Below are positions 7,601 through 14,943 of a stretch of DNA of 64,000 nucleotides, one piece after another. Each line of letters starts with the position of its first letter. Within the stretch, counting starts at the first letter, position 1. The translations under genes and the position numbers were made by a program. Below the pieces are notes generated by a model. It saw nothing but the letters and a program-made list of their open reading frames with translations, searched no databases and had not been told where the DNA came from. Where the stretch lies: contig NZ_JADJNP010000004.1 of assembly GCF_016714275.1 (NCBI RefSeq), forward strand, positions 434,001 through 498,000. Direction: 5' to 3'. This DNA comes from Tessaracoccus sp. (GTDB taxonomy: Bacteria; Actinomycetota; Actinomycetes; Propionibacteriales; Propionibacteriaceae).

Positions 7601-8497
7601 TTATTGCCGGATTGGTGCGGGTGGCTGAGTAGCCCTACTCCGCAGTGCCCGTCGACCGGCAACGCTGCGCAACCAATTGATCGTCTCGTCGGGGCGCTCG
7701 GCGATCTGGCGCGGGGTCAGCACGTACGGCCGCCAACCGATGCTCAGCAGCGCGTTGGAGCGGAAGGCGTCTCGCTCCATGGCAGCACGCTGGCTGTGGA
7801 ACTCGAAACTGTTGACCTCGATCGCGACTCTCGCCTCGGGTATCGCAATGTCCACCGTCAGCACCTGCCCGTCGACGGCGATGGGGTAGTTGCCGATCCA
7901 GCCGCCGATGCCGGCGCGGCGCAGCAGCCGATGGGCCCGCACCTCGGCGACGGACCAAGGGTTGTTGCTCACGTCGCGAAGCACAGTCCTCAGACGATGG
8001 GCGGGGCGCGTGGCTAGTAGTCGTGCGGCGTCGCTCAACGAGGCAACGCTGACCATTGACTTGCGAAGCGCGATCGTCGCAGGGTCATAGTCCCCTGCCA
8101 GCGCGGCTGTCAGCGCGCTCGCCTCCGGCGTGGCCACCCGTAGCGACCCCACCCAAGTGGTGAGTTCTGGGTTGAGCAGATGGCGCCGGAACCGGAGTGG
8201 TCCGCGGTCTGACTGCAGTCCGGCGCGATAGACCTCGATCTCCGTCACCGCCAGGTCGGGTGCGAAGGTCAGGTGGGCCGCGGCACGCCCCGCGATGGTT
8301 GCGTTCGGATCCCACGCGTGCACGGCACGTACCCAAGCGATGGGGTCAGAAGTCAGGCCTGCGTCCATCACCACCCCTGGAAGTGGGCGGACGGCGCGTC
8401 CAGCGCGGACGTGCCGCGTCCAGGTGCTCACCAAGCGTGGGTCATCGGCAATGCGAATGACGCCGTTGTTCCGGGACATCTCTGCTTCGGCTCTCAT
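7601..8497 (-). CDS. DUF559-type protein with Vsr-like endonuclease domain
   Basis: 298 residues from ATG 8497 (MRAEAEMSR); a second ATG at 8479 is equally possible because neither has a strong ribosome site. The N-terminal half resembles the winged-helix/AbiEi-like region common in actinobacterial DUF559 proteins. The C-terminal part carries a Vsr/PD-(D/E)xK nuclease pattern: VDIAIPEARVAIEVNS, then FHSQRAAMERDAFRSNALL and GWRPYVLTPRQI. Such proteins are abundant in actinobacteria, and their role is unsettled (single genes, sometimes discussed with toxin-antitoxin or defence functions). The frame stays open far upstream of 8497, but that part does not look like protein. It is bracketed by two diverged repeat copies. 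Confidence 0.8.
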   Translation of the reverse strand: MRAEAEMSRNNGVIRIADDPRLVSTWTRHVRAGRAVRPLPGVVMDAGLTSDPIAWVRAVHAWDPNATIAGRAAAHLTFAPDLAVTEIEVYRAGLQSDRGPLRFRRHLLNPELTTWVGSLRVATPEASALTAALAGDYDPATIALRKSMVSVASLSDAARLLATRPAHRLRTVLRDVSNNPWSVAEVRAHRLLRRAGIGGWIGNYPIAVDGQVLTVDIAIPEARVAIEVNSFEFHSQRAAMERDAFRSNALLSIGWRPYVLTPRQIAERPDETINWLRSVAGRRALRSRATQPPAPIRQ

Positions 8498-8545
8498 GAG
8501 TGCATCGAAGATTGCGAGTCCGCTTTGAGGACGGGATCGGGGCGC

Positions 8546-8578
8546 TCGGACAACACTTCGGCCGGTTCGGACAACACT
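8546..8578. promoter_or_regulatory. Two 12-base direct repeats upstream of the DUF559 gene
   Basis: TCGGACAACACT occurs at 8546-8557 and again at 8567-8578, 21 bases apart, about two helical turns. The pair lies 49-81 bases upstream of the DUF559 start and could bind a dimeric regulator. No known regulator consensus was recognised. The rest of the 8498-8782 gap holds repeat copy B and the padR promoter region. Confidence 0.4.
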
Positions 8579-8610
8579 CTGTGAAGGACTGCTGCGTTGC
8601 GCGGGGCGGT

Positions 8611-8678
8611 CTACTCGGGAAGGCGAACGAATCCGCCAATAAGTCGTGTCTTTGGGAGAGGCCTCTCCCAAGACGGCC
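8611..8678. repeat. Palindrome-bearing repeat, copy B (5' side of the DUF559 gene)
   Basis: Begins CTACTCGGGAAGGCGAACG and contains GTCTTT followed by the perfect palindrome TTGGGAGAGGCCTCTCCCAA (8652-8671). It aligns with copy A (7531-7597) with one length change. Stem sequences differ between copies but both arms change together, so pairing is kept. Confidence 0.7.
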
Positions 8679-8753
8679 AAGTAGTGACAGATCCGTTCGC
8701 TCGTCCGGGTATTCACGTCTCGGGCGCCTCCGTCGCGGTGCCTCGGTTCCATA

Positions 8754-8772
8754 ATCTTGTATTGCAAGGTAT
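8754..8772. promoter_or_regulatory. Candidate operator/promoter for the padR gene
   Basis: CTTG-TATTG-CAAG (8756-8768) is a small inverted repeat in an A+T-rich patch that ends 14 bases before the padR start codon. PadR-type repressors commonly bind such sites at their own promoter. ATAATC at 8751-8756 could serve as a -10 element. The assignment rests on position and symmetry only. Confidence 0.35.
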
Positions 8773-8782
8773 CGTGTGATGC

Positions 8783-9124
8783 ATGGAAAGCGAGGCGGTG
8801 CGGATCGCGACGAACCTCCGCAAGGGAGTGCTCGAGTTCTGTGTGCTCGGGCTGCTCGTCGGGCAGCCGCGCTATGGGTTCGAGCTGGCGCAGTCCCTGC
8901 ACGGGGCCGGGCTGATCGCCAGCGACGGCAGCCTCTACCCCTTGCTGACGCGGCTGCGCGACGCCGGCTTCGTCACCGCCGACTGGAGCCAGGGCGACAA
9001 CGGCCGGCCGCGCCGCTACTACAGCCTCACCGACGACGGGCGCCGCTACCTGGCCGAGTTCCGTCACGTCTGGGCCCCCTTGAGTGCCACCGTCAACCAG
9101 ATCGTGGAGGAGACGACGCCATGA
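8783..9124 (+). CDS. PadR-family transcriptional regulator
   Basis: 113 residues. It has the PadR winged-helix layout: VLEFCVLGLLVGQPRYGFEL (helices 1-2), SDGSLYPLLTRLRDAGFV (recognition helix) and GRPRRYYSLTDDGRRYL (wing). Most PadR proteins are autorepressors that also control a neighbouring membrane or efflux gene and respond to small molecules. The stop overlaps the next ATG by four bases (ATGA), so it is coupled to the HAAS-domain membrane protein, a very common pairing. A candidate operator lies just upstream. Confidence 0.92.
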   Translation: MESEAVRIATNLRKGVLEFCVLGLLVGQPRYGFELAQSLHGAGLIASDGSLYPLLTRLRDAGFVTADWSQGDNGRPRRYYSLTDDGRRYLAEFRHVWAPLSATVNQIVEETTP

Positions 9125-10002
9125 CCGACACGTCCCACGGTTCGCTTCTGGACCGCTACCTGGCTGAGGTCGGCTGGCGCCTCCGACATCTGCCACGTGC
9201 GCAGCGCGAGGACATCCTCGCGGGCCTGCGCGAGCACGTCGCCGATCTGGAGAGCCGCGGCGCGACCCCCGAGGAGATCGTCGCGCGCCTTGGTTCGCCG
9301 GAGTCGGTGGCCGAGGCCGCAGCCGGCGAGTTCCCGCCGCTGCCAGGCGAGCAGCCGGCCGTGTCGTCGCGGTTCTTCGATGGCAAGCGCTGGGTGCAGC
9401 TCGTCGCCGCCGTGCTCGCCCTCCGGGTGCTGTGGGTCGTCCTCTTCCTGCCCGCCTACGAGGGGACGTCGACATCGACGGACTCCGACGGCAACGTCGT
9501 CGAGACGATGACGCACGCCACGATCGCGGAGGTGAACGGGTTGCTGTTCGCGCTCGTCCTCGGCGCGATGCCGATCGCCCTGACTCTGATCCCGTTCTTC
9601 GTCCGCGGCAAGGCGCGCCAGACCGTGACGGTGGTCTGCACCCTGTTGTTGGCCGGGATCGCGGTGCTTACGGGGTTCACCGTCGGGCCGTTCTTCGTCC
9701 TTCCCCTTGTCGCCTTGGTATGCGCGTGCGTCGTTCCGCCGTCGGGCTTCGACCCCCGCCGCGCGCTCGCGGGGCTCCTGGTCGGCGTCGGGGTGGTTGC
9801 GGGTTGGATCGCCTGGAACAACCGTGTGGGACCGTTCACCTGCCCGAGCAGTGGAAGTGGCACCTCCGACGGCGGCAGCAGCTTTAGCTGCTCGGACCAG
9901 TACGACCCGGTTCCCTTCCTCGTGGTGGGTGTCCTCGCCCTCCTTGTCGCCGTCGGCCTCGAGATGTGGACGCGAGGCCAGCCGATGCGTAGGAGAGCGT
10001 AG
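9121..10002 (+). CDS. HAAS-domain (DUF1700-like) membrane protein
   Basis: 293 residues. The first 75 residues (LLDRYLAEVGWRLRHLPRAQREDILAGLREH to ARLGSPESVAEAA) form the HAAS signalling domain usually encoded beside PadR. About five or six hydrophobic segments follow, with a Ser/Gly-rich extracellular loop containing two cysteines (CPSSGSGTSDGGSSFSC) that could form a disulfide. HAAS proteins are thought to sense or transduce signals at the membrane together with PadR. The biochemical role here is unknown. Translation is coupled to padR, and the stop overlaps the following GTG by one base. Confidence 0.8.
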   Translation: MTDTSHGSLLDRYLAEVGWRLRHLPRAQREDILAGLREHVADLESRGATPEEIVARLGSPESVAEAAAGEFPPLPGEQPAVSSRFFDGKRWVQLVAAVLALRVLWVVLFLPAYEGTSTSTDSDGNVVETMTHATIAEVNGLLFALVLGAMPIALTLIPFFVRGKARQTVTVVCTLLLAGIAVLTGFTVGPFFVLPLVALVCACVVPPSGFDPRRALAGLLVGVGVVAGWIAWNNRVGPFTCPSSGSGTSDGGSSFSCSDQYDPVPFLVVGVLALLVAVGLEMWTRGQPMRRRA

Positions 10003-10370
10003 TGCGGCGGCTCGAACGGCTGCCCTGGTGGGTGTGGGTCCCGGTGCTCGTGGTTTACCTCGGAGCGCTATACGCCCCGGGCAGCCGAGACCCGGGGCCT
10101 GGCTTCTTTCCTGAAGGCACCGACAAGGTGGTCCACGTGCTGCTGTTCGCGGTTCCGGCCTTCTTGGCGCGGATGACCGTCCGCGCGTGGTGGCCTGTGG
10201 TGCTGCTCGTCCTGCACGCGCCGATCAGCGAGGTGATCCAGTGGCGGTTCGTCCCCGCCCGCAGCGGCGACCCGCTCGACCTGGTGGCGGACTTCCTAGG
10301 GATCGTCCTCGGTCTGGTCGTCGCGGGACTTGTCCGTAGTCGTTCCTCTGGGTCTCCCGAAGAGACCTGA
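10002..10370 (+). CDS. VanZ-like small membrane protein
   Basis: 122 residues with about three or four membrane segments. The pattern of a charged residue before helix two (GTDKVVHVLLFAVPAFLA), an ISEVIQ segment and the conserved Asp region GDPLDLVADFLGIVLGLV is that of VanZ-like proteins. Their function is generally unknown beyond low-level teicoplanin resistance for VanZ itself. The GTG start overlaps the stop of the HAAS gene, making a three-gene padR operon. Confidence 0.75.
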   Translation: MRRLERLPWWVWVPVLVVYLGALYAPGSRDPGPGFFPEGTDKVVHVLLFAVPAFLARMTVRAWWPVVLLVLHAPISEVIQWRFVPARSGDPLDLVADFLGIVLGLVVAGLVRSRSSGSPEET

Positions 10371-10409
10371 CGGTGTCTCCACGGGCTCTGCCGCTGAATC
10401 CCGATCTGG

Positions 10410-10422
10410 TACCGTGTCGGTA
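10410..10422. promoter_or_regulatory. Inverted repeat overlapping the mazE start codon
   Basis: TACCG-TGT-CGGTA is a perfect five-base inverted repeat whose last base is the A of the mazE ATG. MazE-type antitoxins bind palindromes at their own promoter, so this may be the autoregulatory operator. Confidence 0.4.
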
Positions 10423-10655
10423 TGAGCATTCAGATTGCGGTGCGGTTGCCGGATGACTTGGTCCGGTTCTTGGACGAAGAGGTGAAGGACGGCCGCGGGA
10501 CCGGCCGCGCGGCGATCGTGACGCGTGCGCTGGAACGGGAGCAGCGGCGTCGAGTTGCGGAGCGCGATGCCGACATCCTGGCGGCATCGAGCGGGGCCGA
10601 CGATCTGGCTGGGTTGGCCGAATTCGCGGCCTCCACCGCCATTCCTCTGGACTGA
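10422..10655 (+). CDS. mazE: Ribbon-helix-helix antitoxin (MazE-like)
   Basis: 77 residues. The N-terminus, MSIQIAVRLPDDLVRFLDEEV, followed by GRAAIVTRALERE, is a ribbon-helix-helix DNA-binding domain. The C-terminal part (DADILAAS to FAASTAIPLD) would be the flexible toxin-binding tail. It lies two bases before the mazF start, the usual antitoxin-toxin order. It is expected to neutralise the toxin and repress the operon. Confidence 0.88.
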   Translation: MSIQIAVRLPDDLVRFLDEEVKDGRGTGRAAIVTRALEREQRRRVAERDADILAASSGADDLAGLAEFAASTAIPLD

Positions 10656-10657
10656 GC

Positions 10658-10966
10658 ATGCGCCCGATCCATGCGGCCCGGCTGGACAAGACCCGCCCCG
10701 TCCTTGTCCTCACCCGCGAGGCGGTACGCCCCTTCTTGGCGAACGTGACGGTGGCGCCCATAACAAGCACGGTGCGGGGCCTCTCGACAGAGGTGCCGGT
10801 CGGACCGTCGAACGGATTGGATCACGCGTGCGTCGTCAGCTGCGACAACATCCAGACGATCCCGGCTGATCGGCTCGGCCGCCAGTTGGGCTTCCTGCAC
10901 GACCGCCAGGAGGCCGAACTCACCGCGGCGATCCAGGCTGCGCTGGACCTCGACAGTCCGAACTGA
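10658..10966 (+). CDS. mazF: MazF/PemK-family mRNA interferase toxin
   Basis: 102 residues. The fold signatures MRPIHAARLDKTRPVLVLTRE, VTVAPITSTVRGLSTEVPVG and ACVVSCDNIQTIPADRL match MazF endoribonucleases, which cut mRNA at short sequences and arrest growth. MazF-type catalytic residues are the Arg in the first loop and the Thr/Ser in the PITST strand. The cleavage site cannot be predicted. The pair looks intact. A hairpin at 11001-11027 can terminate its transcript. Confidence 0.9.
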   Translation: MRPIHAARLDKTRPVLVLTREAVRPFLANVTVAPITSTVRGLSTEVPVGPSNGLDHACVVSCDNIQTIPADRLGRQLGFLHDRQEAELTAAIQAALDLDSPN

Positions 10967-11000
10967 CTGCGGCTGGTCTGCGCGGGCCGTAGAGATGTGA

Positions 11001-11027
11001 AAGGCCCGCCCTTGACGGAGCGGGCTT
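11001..11027. terminator. Bidirectional hairpin between mazF and tRNA-Ser
   Basis: GCCCGC and GCGGGC arms with flanking AA/TT pairs form a stem with a ten-base loop. It lies 34 bases after mazF on the plus strand and just beyond the tRNA-Ser 3' end on the minus strand, so it may serve both. Confidence 0.6.
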
Positions 11028-11031
11028 CGGG

Positions 11032-11119
11032 TGGCGGAGGATACGAGATTCGAACTCGTGAGGGCGTGAACCCAACCCGCTTTCCAAGCGAGCGCCATAG
11101 GCCTCTAGGCGAATCCTCC
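11032..11119 (-). tRNA. tRNA-Ser (anticodon GGA)
   Basis: The minus strand starts GGAGGATTCGCCTAG and ends ATCCTCC-G-CCA, giving a complete seven-pair acceptor stem and an encoded CCA. The anticodon loop reads CTTGGAAAG with anticodon GGA (serine UCC/UCU). The long variable arm typical of serine tRNA and the GTTCGAATC T-loop are present. Length is 88 bases including CCA. Confidence 0.97.
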
Positions 11120-11126
11120 GCCGGGT

Positions 11127-11155
11127 ACCTTACCTGAGCGGGAACGGCCCCTCAA
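11127..11155 (-). promoter_or_regulatory. Promoter of tRNA-Ser
   Basis: On the minus strand, TTGAGG (11155-11150) and TAAGGT (11132-11127) are separated by exactly 17 bases. The -10 element ends seven bases before the tRNA 5' end, as expected for a sigma-70-type promoter. Confidence 0.65.
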
Positions 11156-11185
11156 CTCGCGACGGGGACTGCCGGTGGACAGAGC

Positions 11186-12160
11186 TCAAAGGGAGGCGAG
11201 GGCGGCGCGCAGGGTGGCGCTCGGCGAGACCCTGCCGACGACGGCGCCGTGGCCGAGCACGGCGTGCGGCTGGAACGCGGCGAGGCGCGGCGTTCCGAGG
11301 CCCAGGGCTTCGAGCGTCGCGACGAGCGCGGGGACCGTCGCGCGGGCATCGCCGTCGGACACCTTCACGACGATCCCGGTGCCGTCGGCGAGGCCCGCCG
11401 CAAGCGTGCCTTCCGCGCCGCCCTTCACGACGATCCCGGGAACCTCACGGTGGAGCACCGTCTCGTAGCGCTTGGTGCCGGACGCGTACTCGGGGTGCGT
11501 GCGAAACGCGTCGGCGACGCGGCGCGCGTTCGGGTCGGAGCCGCCCGCGAGGCGACCGAACGCCCGCGCGAGGCCAGCGAGCGTCGTCGGGAAGGCTGGG
11601 GCGCCGCAGCCGTCGACGACCGACTGGCCGATCTCGGTGCCCGTGAACTCGGCGAGGGCCTCGACGATGGCGGCCTGGAGGGGGTGGGCGGGGTCGCGGT
11701 AGGAGGCGACGTCCCAGCCGGCTCGGGCGCACGTGCGCAGCATTCCCGCATGCTTGCCGGAGCAGTTGTGGACGATTCGGTCGCGGCCGCGACCGTCGCC
11801 GACCCAGGCGAGCAACGCGTCCTCGTCGCCAGGCAGCGCCGGAGGTGTCTGTAGCGCGTCCGGCCCGAGGCCAGCGCCGTCGAGGAGCACGCGGACGCCG
11901 TCGACATGGATTCCCTCGCCAGAGTGCGACGCACCGGTCAGGGCGAGGAGAGCGCCGTCGACGTCGAGGCCGGCTCGCAGCATGGCGACGGACTGGATCG
12001 GCTTGACGGCTGAGCGCGCGAGGAAAGGGGAGCCGGCGTCGCCGAGCGCCAGCCGCAGGGCGCCGTCGGGTCCGACGACGGCGAGGCCGCCGTGGTGCAG
12101 CGCCTCCAGGTAGTCGCCGCGCCACACCTCGGCCAGGACCGGATCACTGCTCGCAACCAT
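11186..12160 (-). CDS. Asparaginase (L-asparaginase II family)
   Basis: 324 residues from ATG 12160 (MVASSDPVLAEVWRGDYLE). The family signatures are GSPFLARSAVKPIQ, ALTGASHSGEG, IVHNCSGKHAGMLRTC and VVDGCGAPAFPTTLAGLARAF, which belong to the Rhizobium-type asparaginase II family rather than the E. coli AnsA/AnsB type. It would release ammonia from asparagine to give aspartate in the cytoplasm. The longer frame reaching 12268 has no protein character and overlaps the SRP RNA region, so I reject that start. The gene is divergent from the SRP RNA and dnaX. Confidence 0.88.
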   Translation of the reverse strand: MVASSDPVLAEVWRGDYLEALHHGGLAVVGPDGALRLALGDAGSPFLARSAVKPIQSVAMLRAGLDVDGALLALTGASHSGEGIHVDGVRVLLDGAGLGPDALQTPPALPGDEDALLAWVGDGRGRDRIVHNCSGKHAGMLRTCARAGWDVASYRDPAHPLQAAIVEALAEFTGTEIGQSVVDGCGAPAFPTTLAGLARAFGRLAGGSDPNARRVADAFRTHPEYASGTKRYETVLHREVPGIVVKGGAEGTLAAGLADGTGIVVKVSDGDARATVPALVATLEALGLGTPRLAAFQPHAVLGHGAVVGRVSPSATLRAALASL

Positions 12161-12214
12161 GGGGCGAGGGTAGCGCTGCGCGGCCGCCGTCGGCGATGCG
12201 GTAGAGTTGGCGAC

Positions 12215-12302
12215 GGTTCCTCGCGCGGCGGTATCTCGCCCAACTCCCCCAGGGTCGGAAGGCAGCAAGGGTAAGTGAGCTCTATCGGGTGCGCGGGGGG
12301 CC
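12215..12302 (+). ncRNA. ffs: Small signal recognition particle RNA (4.5S)
   Basis: Contains the SRP domain IV signature CCCCCAGGGTCGGAAGGCAG followed by CAAGGG, the Ffh-binding hairpin. The flanks pair: GGTTCCTCGCGC at the 5' end with GCGCGGGGGGCC at the 3' end (allowing G-U), and CTCGC with GTGAG inside. A T-run (12304-12308) follows the closing stem and acts as terminator. TAGAGT at 12202-12207 is a fitting -10 element. The position just upstream of dnaX is common in actinobacteria. It guides co-translational membrane targeting with Ffh. Confidence 0.92.
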
Positions 12303-12350
12303 CTTTTTCTTTGCTCCCGAACTGTCGGTGGACTGGAATAGGGTGGTCGC

Positions 12351-14552
12351 GTGGACGAGGACTACGACCAGGACGAGTACGCCCCCATCGACGAGGGGTA
12401 CGGGTCGGCGAGCCTTCCCGGCTTCGAGCCGATGGACGGCCCCGGCCTGTTCGATGAGCCCGAGCCCGCTCCCGTGCAGGACGGCCCCTCGCTGATCGGC
12501 GAGGAAGAGCCCGAGCCCGCGGCCGTTCCCGCCCCTCCCGCCCCGTCGAGCAGGCCCGCTCGGGTCGAGGCGCCCGCGGCGCCGCTCGCGCTGTACCGCC
12601 GCTACCGTCCCGACACGTTCGGTGACGTCATCGGCCAGGAGCACGTCACCGTCCCCCTCCAGCGCGCGCTGACCAACAACCGCGTCAACCACGCCTACCT
12701 GTTCTCCGGCCCGCGCGGCTGCGGCAAGACCACCTCTGCACGCATCCTCGCCCGCTGCCTCAACTGCGAGCAGGGGCCGACCGCGACCCCGTGCGGACAG
12801 TGCCAGTCCTGCGTCGACCTCGCGCGCGGCGGCCCCGGCTCCATCGACGTCATCGAGATCGACGCGGCATCGCACGGCGGCGTCGACGACGCGCGAGACC
12901 TGCGCGAGCGCGCCTACTTCGCGCCCGTCGCTAGCCGCTACAAGATCTACATCATCGACGAGGCCCATATGGTGACGACGCAGGGCTTCAATGCGCTGCT
13001 GAAGCTCGTCGAGGAGCCGCCGCCGCACACCAAGTTCATCTTCGCGACGACCGAGCCGGAGAAGGTCATCGGGACCATCCGCTCCCGCACACACCACTAC
13101 CCGTTCCGGCTCGTGCCGCCGAAGGTGCTCGGCGACTACCTCACCGACATCTGCCACACCGAGGGCGTCGCCATCGACCACGCCGCCATCCCGCTTGTGG
13201 TCCGCGCGGGCGGCGGCTCGGTTCGCGACTCGCTTTCAGTTCTCGACCAGCTCCTCGGCGGGGCCGGGGACGACGGCGTGAGCTACGGCCAGGCGGCGGC
13301 GCTGCTCGGCTACACGCCCGACGCGCTTCTCGACGAGATCGTCGACGCGTTCGCCGCAGGCGACGCCGCGGGGGTGTTCCGCACGGTCGACAAAGTGATC
13401 GAGGTCGGCCAGGATCCGCGCCGGTTCGCGGAGGATCTGCTGCGCCGCCTCCGCGACCTGATCATTCTCGCCGCCGTGCCCGAGGCTGCGACCAACGGCA
13501 TCCTCGATGTCGCGGCCGATCAGGCGCAGCGGCTCCAGACGCAGGTCGCGGGCCTCGGCGCGGGTGAGTTGACACGCGCCGCGGAGGTGATCGCCGTCGG
13601 GTTGACCGAGATGCGCGGCACCACCGCCCCCAGGTTGCACCTCGAGCTGATGTGCGCGCGCGTGCTGCTGCCCGGCGCGGACCTCGACGAGCGGGGCCTG
13701 CACGCGCGGATGGATCGTTTGGAGCGCAGGGTCGGGATGATCGGGGCGGGGGAGACCTCGCTCGTCGCGGACTGGACGGACGCCGACGCCCCGGTCACCC
13801 GCTCGGCTCCTGTGTCATCCGTCTCTCCCGAGCCCTCGCGGCAACGCCCGGCCGCGCCGGAGCCGACGCCCGAACAGCCCGCGGCGCAGCGGCCCGCGCC
13901 GTCGCCCTCCCCGCAGAGTCCCGCCCAGCAGGCCCCCGCACAGCAGGGACCTGTGCAGCAGGCTCCCGCTCAGCGCGCGCCGCAGCAGCGCCCGGCAGGG
14001 GCCCCACCCAGCGGAGGCTCCGCACCCGTCGCTTCTGCACCGCGGCCCGAGCCGAAGCCGGCGGCAGCCGGCACTGTCCAGCTGACCGCCGCAGAGCTCC
14101 GGCGCGTCTGGCCGAACGTCCTCGACGAGGCCAAGCGCCGACGGCGGTTCACCCACATGCTGCTGTCCCAGCACGCGCAGGTCATCGACCTGGCAGACGG
14201 GGTCCTGACTCTTGGGTTCTCCGGTCCGGGGCCTCGGGAGAACTTCGGCAGCGGCGGTAGCGCCGAGGTGCTGGTGGAGGCGCTCGTCGAGGTGATCGGC
14301 GTGGAGGTGCGGATCAATGCCATCGTCGCATCGGGCGATGCTCCCGCGGTCGTCGCGCCGGCCCAGCGTCCGTCGGGCGCCCCGGTTCGGGCACCCGAAC
14401 CCGAGCCCGCACCCGTCCCGGCCGTCCCGCCGCCTGCGCCGTCGGAGGAGGTCTCCGCTGAGGATGAGGTCCTGGACGCCGTCCACAACGCGGAAGAGCT
14501 CCTGAGTTCCACCTTCGGCGCGGAGGTCATCGCCGTCCGCGACGCGGAGTGA
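12351..14552 (+). CDS. dnaX: DNA polymerase III subunits gamma/tau
   Basis: 733 residues. DnaX is the ATPase core of the clamp loader. The AAA+ domain starts about residue 80 (LALYRRYRPDTFGDVIGQEHV). It has Walker A SGPRGCGKTTSA (about 119-130), a zinc knuckle CLNCEQGPTATPCGQCQSC, Walker B IIDEAHMV and the sensor region SRTHHYPFR. A Pro/Ala/Gln-rich linker and a C-terminal tau-like region follow. Unusually, about 75 acidic and proline-rich residues precede the AAA+ core (MDEDYDQDEYAPIDEGYGSA). Translation from a later internal start cannot be excluded. It heads the dnaX-ybaB-recR cluster. Confidence 0.95.
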   Translation: MDEDYDQDEYAPIDEGYGSASLPGFEPMDGPGLFDEPEPAPVQDGPSLIGEEEPEPAAVPAPPAPSSRPARVEAPAAPLALYRRYRPDTFGDVIGQEHVTVPLQRALTNNRVNHAYLFSGPRGCGKTTSARILARCLNCEQGPTATPCGQCQSCVDLARGGPGSIDVIEIDAASHGGVDDARDLRERAYFAPVASRYKIYIIDEAHMVTTQGFNALLKLVEEPPPHTKFIFATTEPEKVIGTIRSRTHHYPFRLVPPKVLGDYLTDICHTEGVAIDHAAIPLVVRAGGGSVRDSLSVLDQLLGGAGDDGVSYGQAAALLGYTPDALLDEIVDAFAAGDAAGVFRTVDKVIEVGQDPRRFAEDLLRRLRDLIILAAVPEAATNGILDVAADQAQRLQTQVAGLGAGELTRAAEVIAVGLTEMRGTTAPRLHLELMCARVLLPGADLDERGLHARMDRLERRVGMIGAGETSLVADWTDADAPVTRSAPVSSVSPEPSRQRPAAPEPTPEQPAAQRPAPSPSPQSPAQQAPAQQGPVQQAPAQRAPQQRPAGAPPSGGSAPVASAPRPEPKPAAAGTVQLTAAELRRVWPNVLDEAKRRRRFTHMLLSQHAQVIDLADGVLTLGFSGPGPRENFGSGGSAEVLVEALVEVIGVEVRINAIVASGDAPAVVAPAQRPSGAPVRAPEPEPAPVPAVPPPAPSEEVSAEDEVLDAVHNAEELLSSTFGAEVIAVRDAE

Positions 14553-14620
14553 CGCCTATGCTTGCCCCGTGTCCCGCGGCGCTACCGTGCGACACCAAAA
14601 CACTCGAGGAGTAGCAACTG

Positions 14621-14935
14621 ATGTTTGGCGACTTTGACTTCGGTGCCCTGATGCAGCAGGCGCAGCAGATGCAGGAGGACCTGGAGCGCGCGCAGGCGGA
14701 CCTCGCGCAGCAGAGCTTCACGGCGCAGGCTGGCGGCGACCTGGTCTCCATCACGCTGAACGGCAAGGGCGAACTCACTGACGTCGTCATCAAGCCCGAG
14801 GCGTGCGATCCGGGGGACACTGAGACGCTCGCCGCGCTGATCGTCGCCGCCTCCCGCGCGGCGCGTGCCCAGGCCGACGCCGCCATGGCCGCAGCGATGC
14901 CGGAGATCCCGCAGATCCCCGGCATCGGGGGCTGA
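14621..14935 (+). CDS. YbaB/EbfC-family nucleoid-associated protein
   Basis: 104 residues. It has a coiled-coil N-terminal region, MQQAQQMQEDLERAQADLAQQ, followed by the conserved strands VSITLNGKGELTDVVIKPEA, the family pattern. YbaB dimers bind DNA with little sequence preference. The position between dnaX and recR is the standard one. An AGGAG ribosome site lies upstream of ATG 14621. Confidence 0.93.
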   Translation: MFGDFDFGALMQQAQQMQEDLERAQADLAQQSFTAQAGGDLVSITLNGKGELTDVVIKPEACDPGDTETLAALIVAASRAARAQADAAMAAAMPEIPQIPGIGG

Positions 14936-14943
14936 TCACTTCC

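Noticed and set aside
8498..9475. Upstream half of the long minus-strand frame joined to the DUF559 gene
   Set aside because: This part overlaps the padR and HAAS genes and repeat B and lacks protein-like composition. The DUF559 homology begins near 8497.
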